Shown: positions 40,803 to 50,628, counted from the first letter of the stretch. The stretch is 59,768 nt of DNA from Parasulfuritortus sp037439465 (GCA_037439465.1 JBBIVX010000020.1:1-59768), one strand, 5' to 3'. The notes: a model not told the origin generated them from the sequence alone. Numbers and translations are program-made.

Positions 40803-41632
40803 GGCAGTTCCCGATGCCGGACCAGCACCTGTTGACTGGGCCGGAAGTAGTCGGCCAGGGACTCGGCGAACCAGACCGAACGGTGTTGGCCGCCGGTGCA
40901 ACCAAGGGCGACGGTGAAATAACTGCGATTGTCGGCGATGTAGGACGGCAGCCACGCCGCCACGAAATCGCGGATGTCACCGAGCATCTTCACGGCTAGG
41001 TATTGCCCGCGCAGGAAATCGATCACCGGCGCGTCGCGCCCTGTCAACGGCCGCAGTACGGGGTCGTAGTGGGGATTGGGCAGACAACGGACGTCGAACA
41101 CCAGGTCGGCATCGAGCGGAATGCCTTGCTTGAAACCGAAGGACTGGAAAACCAGGGTGAAGGCGGCGCTTTTTAGCTGGCAGAAGTCCTTGACCCAGGC
41201 CCGCAGACTATTGGCCGAGAGCTCGCTGGTATCGAAGTGGTGGGCGCGGCTGGCGAGCGGCGCCAGTATTTCGCGCTCCTCGCGGATGCATTCCTGCAGC
41301 GAGCGCTCGCCGGTATTCAAGGGGTGGCGGCGGCGGGTCTCGGAAAAACGCTTGACCAGAGTCTCGTCCTTGGCCTCAAGAAAAATGACCTTGAGGTCGA
41401 GCTGCTCGCGCAGCCGGTCGAGTTCGGCCGGCAGCCGACCGAGGCCGGTGGCGCTGCGGGCATCGATACTCACCGCCAGATCGCCGCAGCCGATGACTCT
41501 GAGGTGCTCGACGGCGGCGGGCAGCATGTCCGCCGGTAGATTGTCGATGCAGTAATAGCCACCATCCTCCAGCGCCTTGAGGGCGACGCTCTTGCCGGAA
41601 CCGGACAGTCCACTGATGACGACGAGACGCAT
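40799..41632 (-). CDS. rapZ: RNase adapter protein RapZ
   Basis: RapZ is a P-loop nucleotide-binding protein that guides RNase E and senses cell-envelope precursors in E. coli. The 277-residue product begins MRLVVISGLSGSGKSVALKALEDGGYYCIDNLPA, which holds Walker A. It shows FLEAKDETLVKRFSETRRRHPL, DLVFDVRCLPNPHYDPVLRPLTGRD and the C-terminal VALGCTGGQHRSVWFAE. It lies downstream of hprK and ptsN, the usual rpoN-cluster order. Confidence 0.96.
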   Translation of the reverse strand: MRLVVISGLSGSGKSVALKALEDGGYYCIDNLPADMLPAAVEHLRVIGCGDLAVSIDARSATGLGRLPAELDRLREQLDLKVIFLEAKDETLVKRFSETRRRHPLNTGERSLQECIREEREILAPLASRAHHFDTSELSANSLRAWVKDFCQLKSAAFTLVFQSFGFKQGIPLDADLVFDVRCLPNPHYDPVLRPLTGRDAPVIDFLRGQYLAVKMLGDIRDFVAAWLPSYIADNRSYFTVALGCTGGQHRSVWFAESLADYFRPSQQVLVRHRELP

Positions 41633-41728
41633 GATGACTAAATAACAGGGGAGGCAGGAATCAGATTACCGCAGATTTATCCGCGGGCCCATATCGGGGG
41701 GGGCGCCACTTGATCCGGTGACGCCGGT

Positions 41729-42676
41729 TCAAGGCTGCTCGGTTCCGGCGGTGATCGCCGCCCGCTGCCGCTCGGCAAATTCCTCGGCGCCATTGAAACC
41801 GCGCAGGCGCAGGATGTGATTGCGCACCGCTACCTCCACCAGCACCGCCAGGTTGCGCCCCACCGCCACTGGAATCGCCACCTCGGGCACCGGCACACCC
41901 AGTATGACGCGGTTTTCCGACTTCATATCGAGGCGATCGACGTCATGCCATTGTGCAGCCGGGGTGAGATGGATGATGAGCTTGAGATTCTTCTTTACCT
42001 TGACCGCCGTTTCGCCAAACAAGCGGCGGATGTTGAGCACCCCCAGGCCACGCACCTCCATGAAGTCGCGCAGCAAGGTCGGGCAACGGCCCTCCAATGT
42101 ATCCGGGGCCATGGCAAAGACCTCCACAGCATCATCGGCCACCAGCCGGTGGCCACGGGTGATCAGCTCCATGGCCAGCTCGCTCTTGCCAATGGACGGG
42201 TCGCCGGCGATCAGCACCCCCAACCCCAGTACTTCCAGAAATACCCCGTGCAGCATGGTGGATGGGGCGAGCGCACAGGTGATGAGGTGGGAAAGCACCC
42301 GCATCAGATCCGGGCTCTGCGCCGGGGTCACGAACAGTGGCGTGGCAGTAGCCTCCGCCGCCGCCGTCAAGGGCGGCGGCACCGCCTCGCCGTTGGCCAC
42401 CACCACGGCAGCCAGCTCGGTGGAAAAAAGGTTGCCGATACCCTTGGCCAGCCCTTCCGGGTCGAGCTGGCGGAGATAGTCCATTTCGGCGCAACCCAAC
42501 ACCTGCACGCGGTTTGGATGGACGAAGTTGAGGTGGCCGATAAGTGCCAATGTAGGTTTTTGTACCGTCTCCGAGGTCAGCCGCCGGTTGCCGCCGGCGT
42601 GTCCCGCCAACCAGTCCAGTTGTAACTGTTCACCGGCCTGACGGAACAGCTCCTCGACCGTGATGTAATGATTCAC
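41729..42676 (-). CDS. hprK: HPr kinase/phosphorylase
   Basis: HprK phosphorylates HPr on Ser46 and reverses it. The 315-residue protein has Walker A IAGDPSIGKSELAMELITRGHRLVADD. The HprK signature is EVRGLGVLNIRRLFGE, and the C-terminal segment is RNLAVLVEVAVRNHILRLRG. I chose the GTG at 42676, overlapping the ptsN stop as GTGA; a TTG nine nt earlier is possible. HprK in a Gram-negative with ptsN and rpoN is typical of betaproteobacteria, where it modulates the nitrogen PTS. Confidence 0.95.
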   Translation of the reverse strand: MNHYITVEELFRQAGEQLQLDWLAGHAGGNRRLTSETVQKPTLALIGHLNFVHPNRVQVLGCAEMDYLRQLDPEGLAKGIGNLFSTELAAVVVANGEAVPPPLTAAAEATATPLFVTPAQSPDLMRVLSHLITCALAPSTMLHGVFLEVLGLGVLIAGDPSIGKSELAMELITRGHRLVADDAVEVFAMAPDTLEGRCPTLLRDFMEVRGLGVLNIRRLFGETAVKVKKNLKLIIHLTPAAQWHDVDRLDMKSENRVILGVPVPEVAIPVAVGRNLAVLVEVAVRNHILRLRGFNGAEEFAERQRAAITAGTEQP

Positions 42677-43128
42677 GGCGTCCAATCACGGATGAGCCGA
42701 TGCAGCGCAGTGGCGTCGGCGGCCGCGCGCAGATCGTCGCGCATCCGCTTTTCGCTGAACATTTCGGCAAGTTCGGCCAGTATCTGCAAATGCAAATCGG
42801 AGGCGGCGGCGGGCGCGAGCAGAACGAAGAGCAGATCAACGGGCAGATTATCGGGGGCCTCGAAATCAATGGGGGTCTTGAGCCGGATAAAGGCACAGGC
42901 GGTTTCCCGCAGACCCTTGATGCGGCCATGCGGAATGGCGATGCCGTGACCGAGGGCGGTGGAACCCAATTTCTCGCGCGCCAACAGGCTATCGAGTATT
43001 TCACCGGCGGCCACGCCGTGGCTGGCCTGGAGAGATTGGCCGGCGAGCTCGAACAGGCGTTTCTTGCTGCCGACATCCAGGCCGCAAAGGACGTTTTCCG
43101 GCTTGAGCACCGTGGCGAAGAGGTTCAT
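42673..43128 (-). CDS. ptsN: Nitrogen-PTS EIIA component
   Basis: EIIA-Ntr receives phosphate from NPr/HPr and regulates potassium and nitrogen functions. The 151-residue protein has the phospho-histidine motif ALGHGIAIPHGRIKGLRE (active His in IPHGR) and the conserved PVDLLFVLLAP. It lies between hpf and hprK and overlaps hprK. Confidence 0.95.
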   Translation of the reverse strand: MNLFATVLKPENVLCGLDVGSKKRLFELAGQSLQASHGVAAGEILDSLLAREKLGSTALGHGIAIPHGRIKGLRETACAFIRLKTPIDFEAPDNLPVDLLFVLLAPAAASDLHLQILAELAEMFSEKRMRDDLRAAADATALHRLIRDWTP

Positions 43129-43162
43129 GCGTGTGCCCTGTGCCCGAAGAGGGTAAACGAAG

Positions 43163-43507
43163 TCAATCCTGCTCGGCGCCGTGATCGGCGTGCTGCCGCT
43201 TCATGCTACCGGTGTCGCGATGGACACTTCCCGCCTTTTCCTTGTGTTTGACGACCTGGCGGTCCAGCTTGTCGGCCAAAAGATCAATGGCCGCGTACAT
43301 ATCGGCCTCGACGGCCTCGACGTAGATGTCTTTACCGGCCACATGCACATTGACCTCAGCCTTGTGCTTGAGTTTTTCTACCGCCAGGACGACGGTCACG
43401 TCGATCACATTGTCGAAGTGGCGGGTCACCCGCTTGAGCTTGTCCTCGACATAGGCGCGGATGGCGGGAGTCACTTCGAGGTGATGACCGGTGATGGTGA
43501 GATTCAT
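43163..43507 (-). CDS. hpf: Ribosome hibernation promoting factor
   Basis: HPF binds the 30S decoding region and promotes 100S dimers in stationary phase. The 114-residue protein begins MNLTITGHHLEVTPAIRAYVEDKLKRVTRHFDNVIDVTV and contains VEAVEADMYAAIDLLADKLDRQVVKHKEK, the YfiA/HPF signature. It is the short form, with a brief charged tail (about 97-114) and no C-terminal dimerisation domain. It sits after rpoN, as in most proteobacteria. Confidence 0.95.
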   Translation of the reverse strand: MNLTITGHHLEVTPAIRAYVEDKLKRVTRHFDNVIDVTVVLAVEKLKHKAEVNVHVAGKDIYVEAVEADMYAAIDLLADKLDRQVVKHKEKAGSVHRDTGSMKRQHADHGAEQD

Positions 43508-43533
43508 GTGTACTCCTGTGTTGAAATGACAAA

Positions 43534-44934
43534 TTACAGCGTTTTTCGCTGGTTGGCGGGTGGGATGTTGAGCTGTTCCCGATATTTGGCCACGGTCCGC
43601 CTCGCCACCACCAGGCCCTGCCTGCCCAGCTGCTCGGAAATGCCGCTATCGGAAAGTGGGCAGGCCCTATTCTCGGCGTTGACGAACTGCCGGATCAGGG
43701 CCTTGATGGCGGTACTGGAGGCGGCGCCGCCGCTCTCGGTGGCCAGAGCGTTGCCGAAGAGATACTTGAACTCGTAGAGCCCGCGCGGCGTCATCATATA
43801 TTTTTGGTTGGTCACGCGGGATATGGTCGATTCGTGCAATCCCACCGATTCTGCGATCTCGCGCAATATCAGCGGGCGCATAGCCACTTCGCCATGCTCG
43901 AAGAACAGGCGCTGGCGATCGACGATGGCCTGGGCCACCTTGAGTATGGTCTCGAAGCGCTGATGGACGTTCTTGATCAGCCAGCGCGCCTCCTGCATCT
44001 GGCCGGAAAGCTGGCCGCCGCCCTGACTCTGGCGCAATATGTTGGCATAGACCTCGTTGATGCGCAGCTTGGGCATGGCATCGGCATTGAGACTGGCCAC
44101 CCACTCTCCCCTGACCTTGCGCACAAAAACGTCAGGCACCACATACTGGGTCCGGGAGGCGGAAAAACTGGCCGCCGGCCGCGGGTTGAGCGAGGTGATC
44201 AACTGCCGGATGGCGATGAACTCACGCTCGTCGTCGATCCCCATCAGTTTTTTCAGCTTACCGTATTCATGCTCGGCCAGCAGGTCGAGATGCTGGCTCA
44301 CCAAGGTACGTGCCTTGTTCAGACAGGGCGTGTCGGGGGGCAGCTCGTTGAGTTGCAGGGTCAGGCTCTCGGCCAGATTGCGCGCCCCCACGCCGGGCGG
44401 ATCCATGCTTTGCAACAGACGCAGGGCGGTCAGCAGCTCATCCTCCCCGACGTCCAATTCGGCCGGCAGCAGCGCCGCCAGCTCGGCAAGACCAAGGCTG
44501 AGATAGCCGTCCTCGTCCAGGGCATCGATCAACAGCGCCACCAATCGCCGGTCCTTCTCGCCCAGCGGCATCAGGCCGAGCTGCTCCAGGAGGTGGTGAC
44601 GCAGGCCGCGGCTCTCCTCGTCTTCCTGTTGGAAACCCCGCCCATCCTCATCGTCGTCATCCGCGCCCGCCGTCACCCGGCGGTCACCCCAGGCCAATTC
44701 GTCGTAAACCGCGTCGGGCTCGTCGCGGGCTGGAGCCTCTGGCGCCGATTCATAGTTTTCCCCTTCGCCCGGCCCGCCCTCCTCCGCCCGTTCGAGCATG
44801 GGATTCTCCTGCAGCATCTGGGTGATTTCCTGGTTCAGCTCCTGGGTGGAAAGCTGCAACAAGCGGATCGACTGCTGCAACTGCGGCGTCAGGGTCAGTT
44901 GGTGCGAGAGCTTGAGTTGAAGTCCTTGCTTCAT
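43534..44934 (-). CDS. rpoN: RNA polymerase sigma-54 factor
   Basis: Sigma-54 recognises -24/-12 promoters and needs AAA+ activators. The 466-residue protein has the glutamine-rich activator region MKQGLQLKLSHQLTLTPQLQQSIRLLQLSTQELNQEITQ and an acidic linker (about 50-110). The core-binding domain follows, then the HTH with VGLHESTISRVTNQKYMMTPRG. Near the end is the RpoN box ARRTVAKYREQL. It is followed by hpf and ptsN. I did not find a confident -24/-12 site in this window. Confidence 0.97.
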   Translation of the reverse strand: MKQGLQLKLSHQLTLTPQLQQSIRLLQLSTQELNQEITQMLQENPMLERAEEGGPGEGENYESAPEAPARDEPDAVYDELAWGDRRVTAGADDDDEDGRGFQQEDEESRGLRHHLLEQLGLMPLGEKDRRLVALLIDALDEDGYLSLGLAELAALLPAELDVGEDELLTALRLLQSMDPPGVGARNLAESLTLQLNELPPDTPCLNKARTLVSQHLDLLAEHEYGKLKKLMGIDDEREFIAIRQLITSLNPRPAASFSASRTQYVVPDVFVRKVRGEWVASLNADAMPKLRINEVYANILRQSQGGGQLSGQMQEARWLIKNVHQRFETILKVAQAIVDRQRLFFEHGEVAMRPLILREIAESVGLHESTISRVTNQKYMMTPRGLYEFKYLFGNALATESGGAASSTAIKALIRQFVNAENRACPLSDSGISEQLGRQGLVVARRTVAKYREQLNIPPANQRKTL

Positions 44935-44970
44935 CGTGAAAGCCAGAATGGCATGTGGACGGCGGCGGAT

Positions 44971-45689
<719 letters not shown>

Positions 45690-45693
<4 letters not shown>

Positions 45694-46235
45694 GGTTTGG
45701 CGGTGGCCTGATCGGCGGCGCTGTTCTGGGTGCGTGGGCGCAATACCGCCCGCACCCGCCCCTGACCGGCGCCTTCGCCGCCCTGGGCATGGTAGAGCTC
45801 GGTACGCATGTCGTATACGATGAGGCCGCCACGCAATTCGTCCATGCCCTGTTTGAGGTGGGCCGCCCCGGAAAGCTTGAGTAGCTCGCTATGGGCGTCG
45901 TATTCGAGGCGGTTGGCCTCAGCCTCGACATACTCGTTCTTGCCCTCCACCTTTTGCCGGAAATGAACCGGCCGGCCGGTGGCCTCGCCGGAAGACATGC
46001 CCTTGCCATCCTGGCGCACGTCGAGGCGATCGGCCGTGATCTGCAAACTACCCTGGGCAAGGACAACCTTGCCTTCATACACCGCGGTCTTGCGGCTGTC
46101 ATCCAGACGCACGCTGTCCGCCTCGATCTCGATCGGCCGCTGGCGATCCGCCTTTTCCGCCTGTGCCGGCGCCGGCAGCCAGGCGGCCAAGCCAATCAGG
46201 GACCACGTGACAACGCTGTTAATGACGGCTTTCAT
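45690..46235 (-). CDS. lptA: LPS transport periplasmic protein LptA
   Basis: LptA forms the periplasmic beta-jellyroll bridge for LPS. The 181-residue protein has a signal peptide (VTWSLIGLAAWLPAPAQA) and the OstA-like repeats: PIEIEADSVRLDDSRKTAVYEGKVVLAQGSLQITADRLDV, then a second copy with VEAEANRLEYDAHSELLKLSGAAHLKQG. Its start lies 17 nt inside lptC and its end overlaps lptB. Confidence 0.93.
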
Positions 46236-46806
46236 AGATTCCTTTCACCCGGCCGGCGAAGATCAGACTGCGCTGTCCCCCATCGGCCACCATGCCAGTC
46301 GCGGTCAGCCGGCTGCTGCCCTCGCTGAGCATCACCGGCCGGTCGGTGCGGATGATATTGCCTTCCGGGATCACCCGCAGATATTCCGTGCTCAGTTGCA
46401 GCGGCGGCCGGTCACCAGCCCCATTCTGCTGCATGCGCACATCGCCGAGAAAATAAACGCTCTCGCCCTCGGGCGAGACCAGGCCACGCCGCGACTGCAC
46501 CTGCACCGGCGCCACACCCGGACCCTCGCGGCCGAAGCGGGGCGCCTCCAGGACCGTGGTGTCGTCATCCATGTAATGTTGCATGCGCTCGGCGGCCAGG
46601 CGATAACGCGGCCGTCCCTGCGCATCGAAGGCGGTGGCCTGGAAATGCTCTACGAAATAATCCGGGTCGTGCGCGAAACCGGCTGCGTCCCGCACCAGCG
46701 GCGTCTCAGCCAACTGGCCAAGCCAGGCAGTCAGCAAGCAGAGACCGCCGGTAATGAGCAGCGGCAGCCAGAAATGGTGGGAATGTCGCAGCGCCGTATC
46801 GATCAT
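46219..46806 (-). CDS. lptC: LPS export system protein LptC
   Basis: A 195-residue inner-membrane-anchored protein that passes LPS from LptBFG to LptA. One N-terminal helix (FWLPLLITGGLCLLTAWLG, about 12-30) precedes a periplasmic jellyroll with HYMDDDTTVLEAPRFGR and LSTEYLRVIPEGNIIRTDRPVMLS. Overlaps with kdsC (4 nt) and lptA (17 nt) place it in the Kdo-LPS operon. Confidence 0.92.
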   Translation of the reverse strand: MIDTALRHSHHFWLPLLITGGLCLLTAWLGQLAETPLVRDAAGFAHDPDYFVEHFQATAFDAQGRPRYRLAAERMQHYMDDDTTVLEAPRFGREGPGVAPVQVQSRRGLVSPEGESVYFLGDVRMQQNGAGDRPPLQLSTEYLRVIPEGNIIRTDRPVMLSEGSSRLTATGMVADGGQRSLIFAGRVKGIYESRH

Positions 46807-47327
46807 CGATCATAATTGGCCAACTGCGCCGCCCACGTGCCCTGGGCGCGCATGATCAACTCACAGACCTCGCGGGCGGCGCCCCGCCCAGCGGCGGCCA
46901 TGGTCACATAATGCACCCGCGCCAACAGTTCCGCCGGCGCGTCCGGAACCGTACAAGCCAATCCACAGCGGCGCAACACCGGCAGGTCCACCAGATCGTC
47001 GCCGACAAAGCCCGTTTCCTCGGGCTTGAGCCCGGTTTCCGTCAGCATTTCCCGGTAGGCGCGCAGCTTGTCATGGACACCCTGGACGAGGCGGCTGATG
47101 CCAAGGTTGCGGGCCCGGTGCAGAACCACCTGGGAATTGCGTCCGGTCAGAATGGCCGCCTCGACGCCGCTGGCCGCCAACATCTTGATGCCGTGGCCGT
47201 CACGGGAATTGAAGTATTTGTATTCCTGGCCGTCGTCACCATAAAACAGGCTACCGTCGGTAAGTACTCCGTCGACGTCGAAGATCAGCAGTTTCACCGC
47301 CCGGGCGCGGTCAGCGATCGCCTTCAT
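46803..47327 (-). CDS. kdsC: 3-deoxy-D-manno-octulosonate 8-phosphate phosphatase
   Basis: KdsC removes phosphate from Kdo-8-P. The 174-residue HAD protein lacks a cap domain and has motif I LLIFDVDGVLTDG, motif II AAILTGRNSQVV, the motif III lysine in QGVHDKLRAYREML and motif IV GFVGDDLVDLPVLRRCG. It sits between kdsD and lptC with 4-nt overlaps at both ends. Confidence 0.96.
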   Translation of the reverse strand: MKAIADRARAVKLLIFDVDGVLTDGSLFYGDDGQEYKYFNSRDGHGIKMLAASGVEAAILTGRNSQVVLHRARNLGISRLVQGVHDKLRAYREMLTETGLKPEETGFVGDDLVDLPVLRRCGLACTVPDAPAELLARVHYVTMAAAGRGAAREVCELIMRAQGTWAAQLANYDR

Positions 47328-48310
47328 ACCACACCCGCGCGCAATAGGTCGTGCATATTCAACGCCCCGGTCAGCCGGCCATTGCCGTCTATGACCAGGA
47401 GACCGTTGATTTTCTGCTCTTCCATGAAACAGGCCGCCGCCGCCGCCAAGGCATCTTCGGAGATGGTCTTGGGCGAGCGCGTCATCACCGCCGCGATGGA
47501 GGTCGCGGCAAAATCCAGATCACGATCCAGGCAACGACGCAAATCGCCGTCGGTGAACACCCCGGTCAGCCGGTCCGCGGCGTCGAGCACCGCGGTCATG
47601 CCGAGTTTCTTGCGGGTCATCTCCAGAAGGGCCTCCTTGAAGGGGGTGTCTTCCCTCACCGCCGGCAAGTCGGCGCCCGTGTGCATGACGTCGCGCACAT
47701 GGATCAGCAGGCGGCGGCCGAGAGTGCCGCCGGGATGGGTACGGGCGAAGTCTTCCGCCGTGAAACCGCGGGCATACAACGCCGCCACCGCCAGGGCGTC
47801 ACCGAGGGCGAGAGCGGCGGTGGTGCTGGCGGTGGGAGCCAGGTTGTGCGGACACGCCTCCTGGGCGACGGCGGCATCGAGATGAATGTCCGCTTCCCGT
47901 GCCATGGTCGATTGCGGCCGGCCGGTCATGGTGATGAGGCGGGCGCCGCGCCGCTTGATGAGCGGCATGATGGCGATGATCTCGCTGCTCTCGCCCGAAT
48001 TGGACAGCGCCAGCACCACGTCGTGGCCAGTGATCATGCCGAGGTCGCCGTGGCTGGCCTCGGCCGGGTGCATGAAGAAGGAGGGGGTGCCGGTGCTGGC
48101 CAAGGTGGCGGCGATCTTGCCGCCGATATGACCGGACTTGCCCATGCCGGTCACCACTACCCGCCCCTTGCAGGCCAGCAGGGCATCGACCGCCCGCACC
48201 AGGGTGTCGTCGAGTCGGTCCACCAATGCCGCCACGGCCTCCGCCTCGATCTCCAGGGTGCGGCGGGCCATGGCAAGGATGTCGGCGGCGCTGACAGGTT
48301 GGGATGTCAT
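47324..48310 (-). CDS. kdsD: D-arabinose 5-phosphate isomerase (KpsF/GutQ family)
   Basis: KdsD makes arabinose-5-P from ribulose-5-P for Kdo synthesis. The 328-residue protein has the SIS domain (KGRVVVTGMGKSGHIGGKIAATLASTGTPSFFMHPAEASHGDLGM, about 47-91). Two CBS domains follow (VREDTPFKEALLEMTRKKLGMTAVLD and KTISEDALAAAAACFMEEQKINGLLVID). ATG 48310 is preferred over an in-frame start at 48334. It heads the kdsDC-lptCAB-rpoN run and is divergent from the antiporter gene. Confidence 0.95.
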   Translation of the reverse strand: MTSQPVSAADILAMARRTLEIEAEAVAALVDRLDDTLVRAVDALLACKGRVVVTGMGKSGHIGGKIAATLASTGTPSFFMHPAEASHGDLGMITGHDVVLALSNSGESSEIIAIMPLIKRRGARLITMTGRPQSTMAREADIHLDAAVAQEACPHNLAPTASTTAALALGDALAVAALYARGFTAEDFARTHPGGTLGRRLLIHVRDVMHTGADLPAVREDTPFKEALLEMTRKKLGMTAVLDAADRLTGVFTDGDLRRCLDRDLDFAATSIAAVMTRSPKTISEDALAAAAACFMEEQKINGLLVIDGNGRLTGALNMHDLLRAGVV

Positions 48311-48352
48311 AATGGCGCGCAGTATACGTGCCACTACCGTCCCCTTCCAGCC

Positions 48353-50311
48353 ATGCCTTCCACCCTGGCCCTGATCCTGCTTCTGCTCATTACCGCGGTG
48401 TTGGCCACTACCCTGTTCCGCGCCCTGCGGCTACCGGCCCTGCTCGGCTATGTGCTGGTGGGTATCCTGCTCGGTCCATCGGGCCTCGAAATCGCCGCCC
48501 AATCGACAGAGACACGCGGCGTGGCCGAGTTCGGCGTGGTCTTTCTGATGTTCTCCATCGGCCTGGAATTTTCCCTGTCCAAACTCAAGACCCTACGCAG
48601 CCTGGTCTTCGGCCTTGGCGGTCTGCAGGTGTTGCTCACCATGCTGCTCGTTGCCGCCATCGGCCTTGCCGCCGGTCTCGGGCCGGAGGCCGGCCTGGCC
48701 CTGGGCGGTGCCCTGGCCATGTCTTCCACCGCCATCGTCAGCAAGCTGCTGGCGGAAAAGAATGAACTGGACACCCCGCACGGCCGCCGCATCATCAGCG
48801 TGCTGCTGTTCCAGGACCTGGCGGTGGTGCCGCTGCTGATCTTCATCCCGGCCCTGACCGGCGGCGCCGACATGGCCGCGGCCATGGCCATGGCGGGGCT
48901 GAAGGCAGTCATTGCCCTGGGTCTCATCCTGGTGCTCGGCCAACGCCTGCTGCGCCCCTGGCTGCACCTGGTGGCGGCGCGCAAATCGGATGAGCTGTTC
49001 ATGCTCAACGTTTTGCTTATCACCCTCGGCCTGGCCTATATCACAGAGCTGGCTGGCCTGTCACTGGCCTTGGGCGCCTTCGTCGCCGGCATGCTGATCT
49101 CCGAGACCGAATACCGCTACCAGGTGGAAAGCGATATCCGCCCCTTCCGCGATGTGTTGATGGGCCTGTTCTTCGTGACCGTCGGCATGAGCCTCGATCT
49201 CGCCGTGGTGCGCTACCAGTTGCCGGACACCCTGACCATGCTGGCCCTGCTGCTGGCCGGGAAACTGCTGCTGATCGTGCTGCTTGCCGCTCTCTTCAGC
49301 GACAACTGGGGCACCGCCCTGCGCACTGGCCTGGGCCTCGCCCAGGCCGGCGAATTCGGCCTGGTGCTGCTGGTGCTGGCCGGCGACTACCAGCTGATCG
49401 CCTTTGAACTACGGCAGGCGACGCTGGCGGCCATGGTACTCTCCATGCTGCTCGCCCCGTTCCTGCTCCAGCATGGTGAGCGCCTGGCCCGCCAACTGGG
49501 CGGCGGCGCCTGGCTGGAACAGGCCCGCGGCGTCCATGAAATCGCCCAGAAGAGCTTTGGCGTCAGCAAGCATGTCATTCTTTGCGGCTATGGCCGCAGC
49601 GGCCAGAACCTGGCCCGCATTCTGGAGGCCGAGGGTGTCCCTTTCATCGCCCTCGATCACGACCCCAGCCGGGTGAAGGCCGCCGCCGCCGCCGGCGACA
49701 ATGTCGTATTCGGCGACTGCACCCGCTCCGAGGTGCTGATGGCGGCCGGTCTCAACCGTGCTCGTGCCATCGTGGTCAGCTTCGCCAACACCTCCACCGC
49801 CATAAAGGTGCTGGCCACCACCCACCGCCTGCGCCCCGGCGCCCCGGTCATCGTCCGTACCCTGGACGATGCCGACCTCGATCGCCTGATGGAGGCCGGT
49901 GCCGTGGAAGTGGTGCCGGAAGTGCTGGAGGGCGCCCTCATGCTCGGCTCGCAAACCCTGCTGATGGCCGGTGTGCCGCTCGGCACCGTGCTCAAACGCA
50001 TCCGCAAGATGCGGGAGGCGCGCTACAGCACGCTGCGTGGTTATTTCCAGGGGCTCACCGACGAGGAAGAAAGCGGCGGGCACGAGCGTCTTGCCTCGCT
50101 GCTATTGGAGGCAGGCCTGAGCGGCGTCGGGCAGACCCTGGGAGAGCTAGACCTGGAAGCGGAAGGTGTCACTGTCCTCGCCGTGCGCCGGCACGGCATC
50201 CGTGCCTTCGACCCCACTGCCGCCACCTTGCTGGAGGCCGGTGACATCGTCATCCTGCGGGGCCCACCCGAGGCGCTGGCGGCGGCCAGGCTGCGGCTGG
50301 GCATGAGTTGA
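48353..50311 (+). CDS. Monovalent cation:proton antiporter, KefB/KefC type
   Basis: A 652-residue CPA2 transporter. About twelve membrane helices fill the first 385 residues (ALLGYVLVGILLGPSGLEI, FSIGLEFSLSKL, SLALGAFVAGMLISETEYRYQVESDI). A TrkA-N (RCK) domain follows with HVILCGYGRSGQNLARILEAEGVPFIALDHDPSRV, then a TrkA-C domain at the C-terminus. It probably exports potassium in exchange for protons. Whether glutathione gates it is unknown. The start is 42 nt from the divergent kdsD start. This antiporter/kdsD pairing is common in proteobacteria. Confidence 0.92.
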   Translation: MPSTLALILLLLITAVLATTLFRALRLPALLGYVLVGILLGPSGLEIAAQSTETRGVAEFGVVFLMFSIGLEFSLSKLKTLRSLVFGLGGLQVLLTMLLVAAIGLAAGLGPEAGLALGGALAMSSTAIVSKLLAEKNELDTPHGRRIISVLLFQDLAVVPLLIFIPALTGGADMAAAMAMAGLKAVIALGLILVLGQRLLRPWLHLVAARKSDELFMLNVLLITLGLAYITELAGLSLALGAFVAGMLISETEYRYQVESDIRPFRDVLMGLFFVTVGMSLDLAVVRYQLPDTLTMLALLLAGKLLLIVLLAALFSDNWGTALRTGLGLAQAGEFGLVLLVLAGDYQLIAFELRQATLAAMVLSMLLAPFLLQHGERLARQLGGGAWLEQARGVHEIAQKSFGVSKHVILCGYGRSGQNLARILEAEGVPFIALDHDPSRVKAAAAAGDNVVFGDCTRSEVLMAAGLNRARAIVVSFANTSTAIKVLATTHRLRPGAPVIVRTLDDADLDRLMEAGAVEVVPEVLEGALMLGSQTLLMAGVPLGTVLKRIRKMREARYSTLRGYFQGLTDEEESGGHERLASLLLEAGLSGVGQTLGELDLEAEGVTVLAVRRHGIRAFDPTAATLLEAGDIVILRGPPEALAAARLRLGMS

Positions 50312-50345
50312 TCGAGACGCCGCCGCCGGACCCGTCACCGTCCGG

Positions 50346-50384
50346 CTTAAGTATGCCTTAATGTTGGCTTCAGTTTTGCTTAAG
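50346..50384. promoter_or_regulatory. Four CTTAA-type half-sites at 11-bp phase (PmrA/QseB-box-like)
   Basis: CTTAAG (50346), CTTAAT (50357), CTTCAG (50368) and CTTAAG (50379) begin exactly 11 bp apart. The first two match the PmrA/BasR box pattern YTTAAK-N5-YTTAAK, used by OmpR-family regulators. A -10-like TACACT lies 10 bp after the last half-site, and the small membrane-protein ORF begins 47 bp after it. Confidence 0.6.
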
Positions 50385-50430
50385 ACCGGTTTTCTACACT
50401 GCGGTCTCGTTACCAAACCGGAGAACCGCG

Positions 50431-50595
50431 ATGCAATTCAGCAAACTCTTTACCATCACCGTGGGCATCCTGCTCCTCACTTTCACCATTGGTTTCCTCA
50501 CCATCCCTTACATTCTCGGTGGCCACCCCGGCGAGTCGAACATAGGTCTGGCCGAGCAACCCGCTGCCACAATGACGCAACGGGCGATGTCCTGA
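50431..50595 (+). CDS. Small single-pass membrane protein, hypothetical
   Basis: A 54-residue ORF: MQFSKLFTITVGILLLTF, then TIGFLTIPYILGG and a polar tail ending TMTQRAMS. One membrane helix (about 6-30) and an extracytoplasmic tail are predicted. GGAGAA lies 6-7 nt before the ATG, and a phased operator-like array lies upstream, so it is likely expressed and inducible. I do not recognise the family. It stands alone between the antiporter gene and the convergent dgt gene. Confidence 0.6.
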   Translation: MQFSKLFTITVGILLLTFTIGFLTIPYILGGHPGESNIGLAEQPAATMTQRAMS

Positions 50596-50628
50596 AGTCC
50601 CCGGCGCTACGCCTGTCGGTGTCGGCTG

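Noticed and set aside
41690..41705. Run of eight G between hprK and rapZ as a phase-variation tract
   Set aside because: It is intergenic, short, and no surface gene depends on it.
50326..50345. CCGGAC/GTCCGG hairpin after the antiporter gene as a terminator
   Set aside because: It is followed directly by the CTTAAG array, not a T-run.
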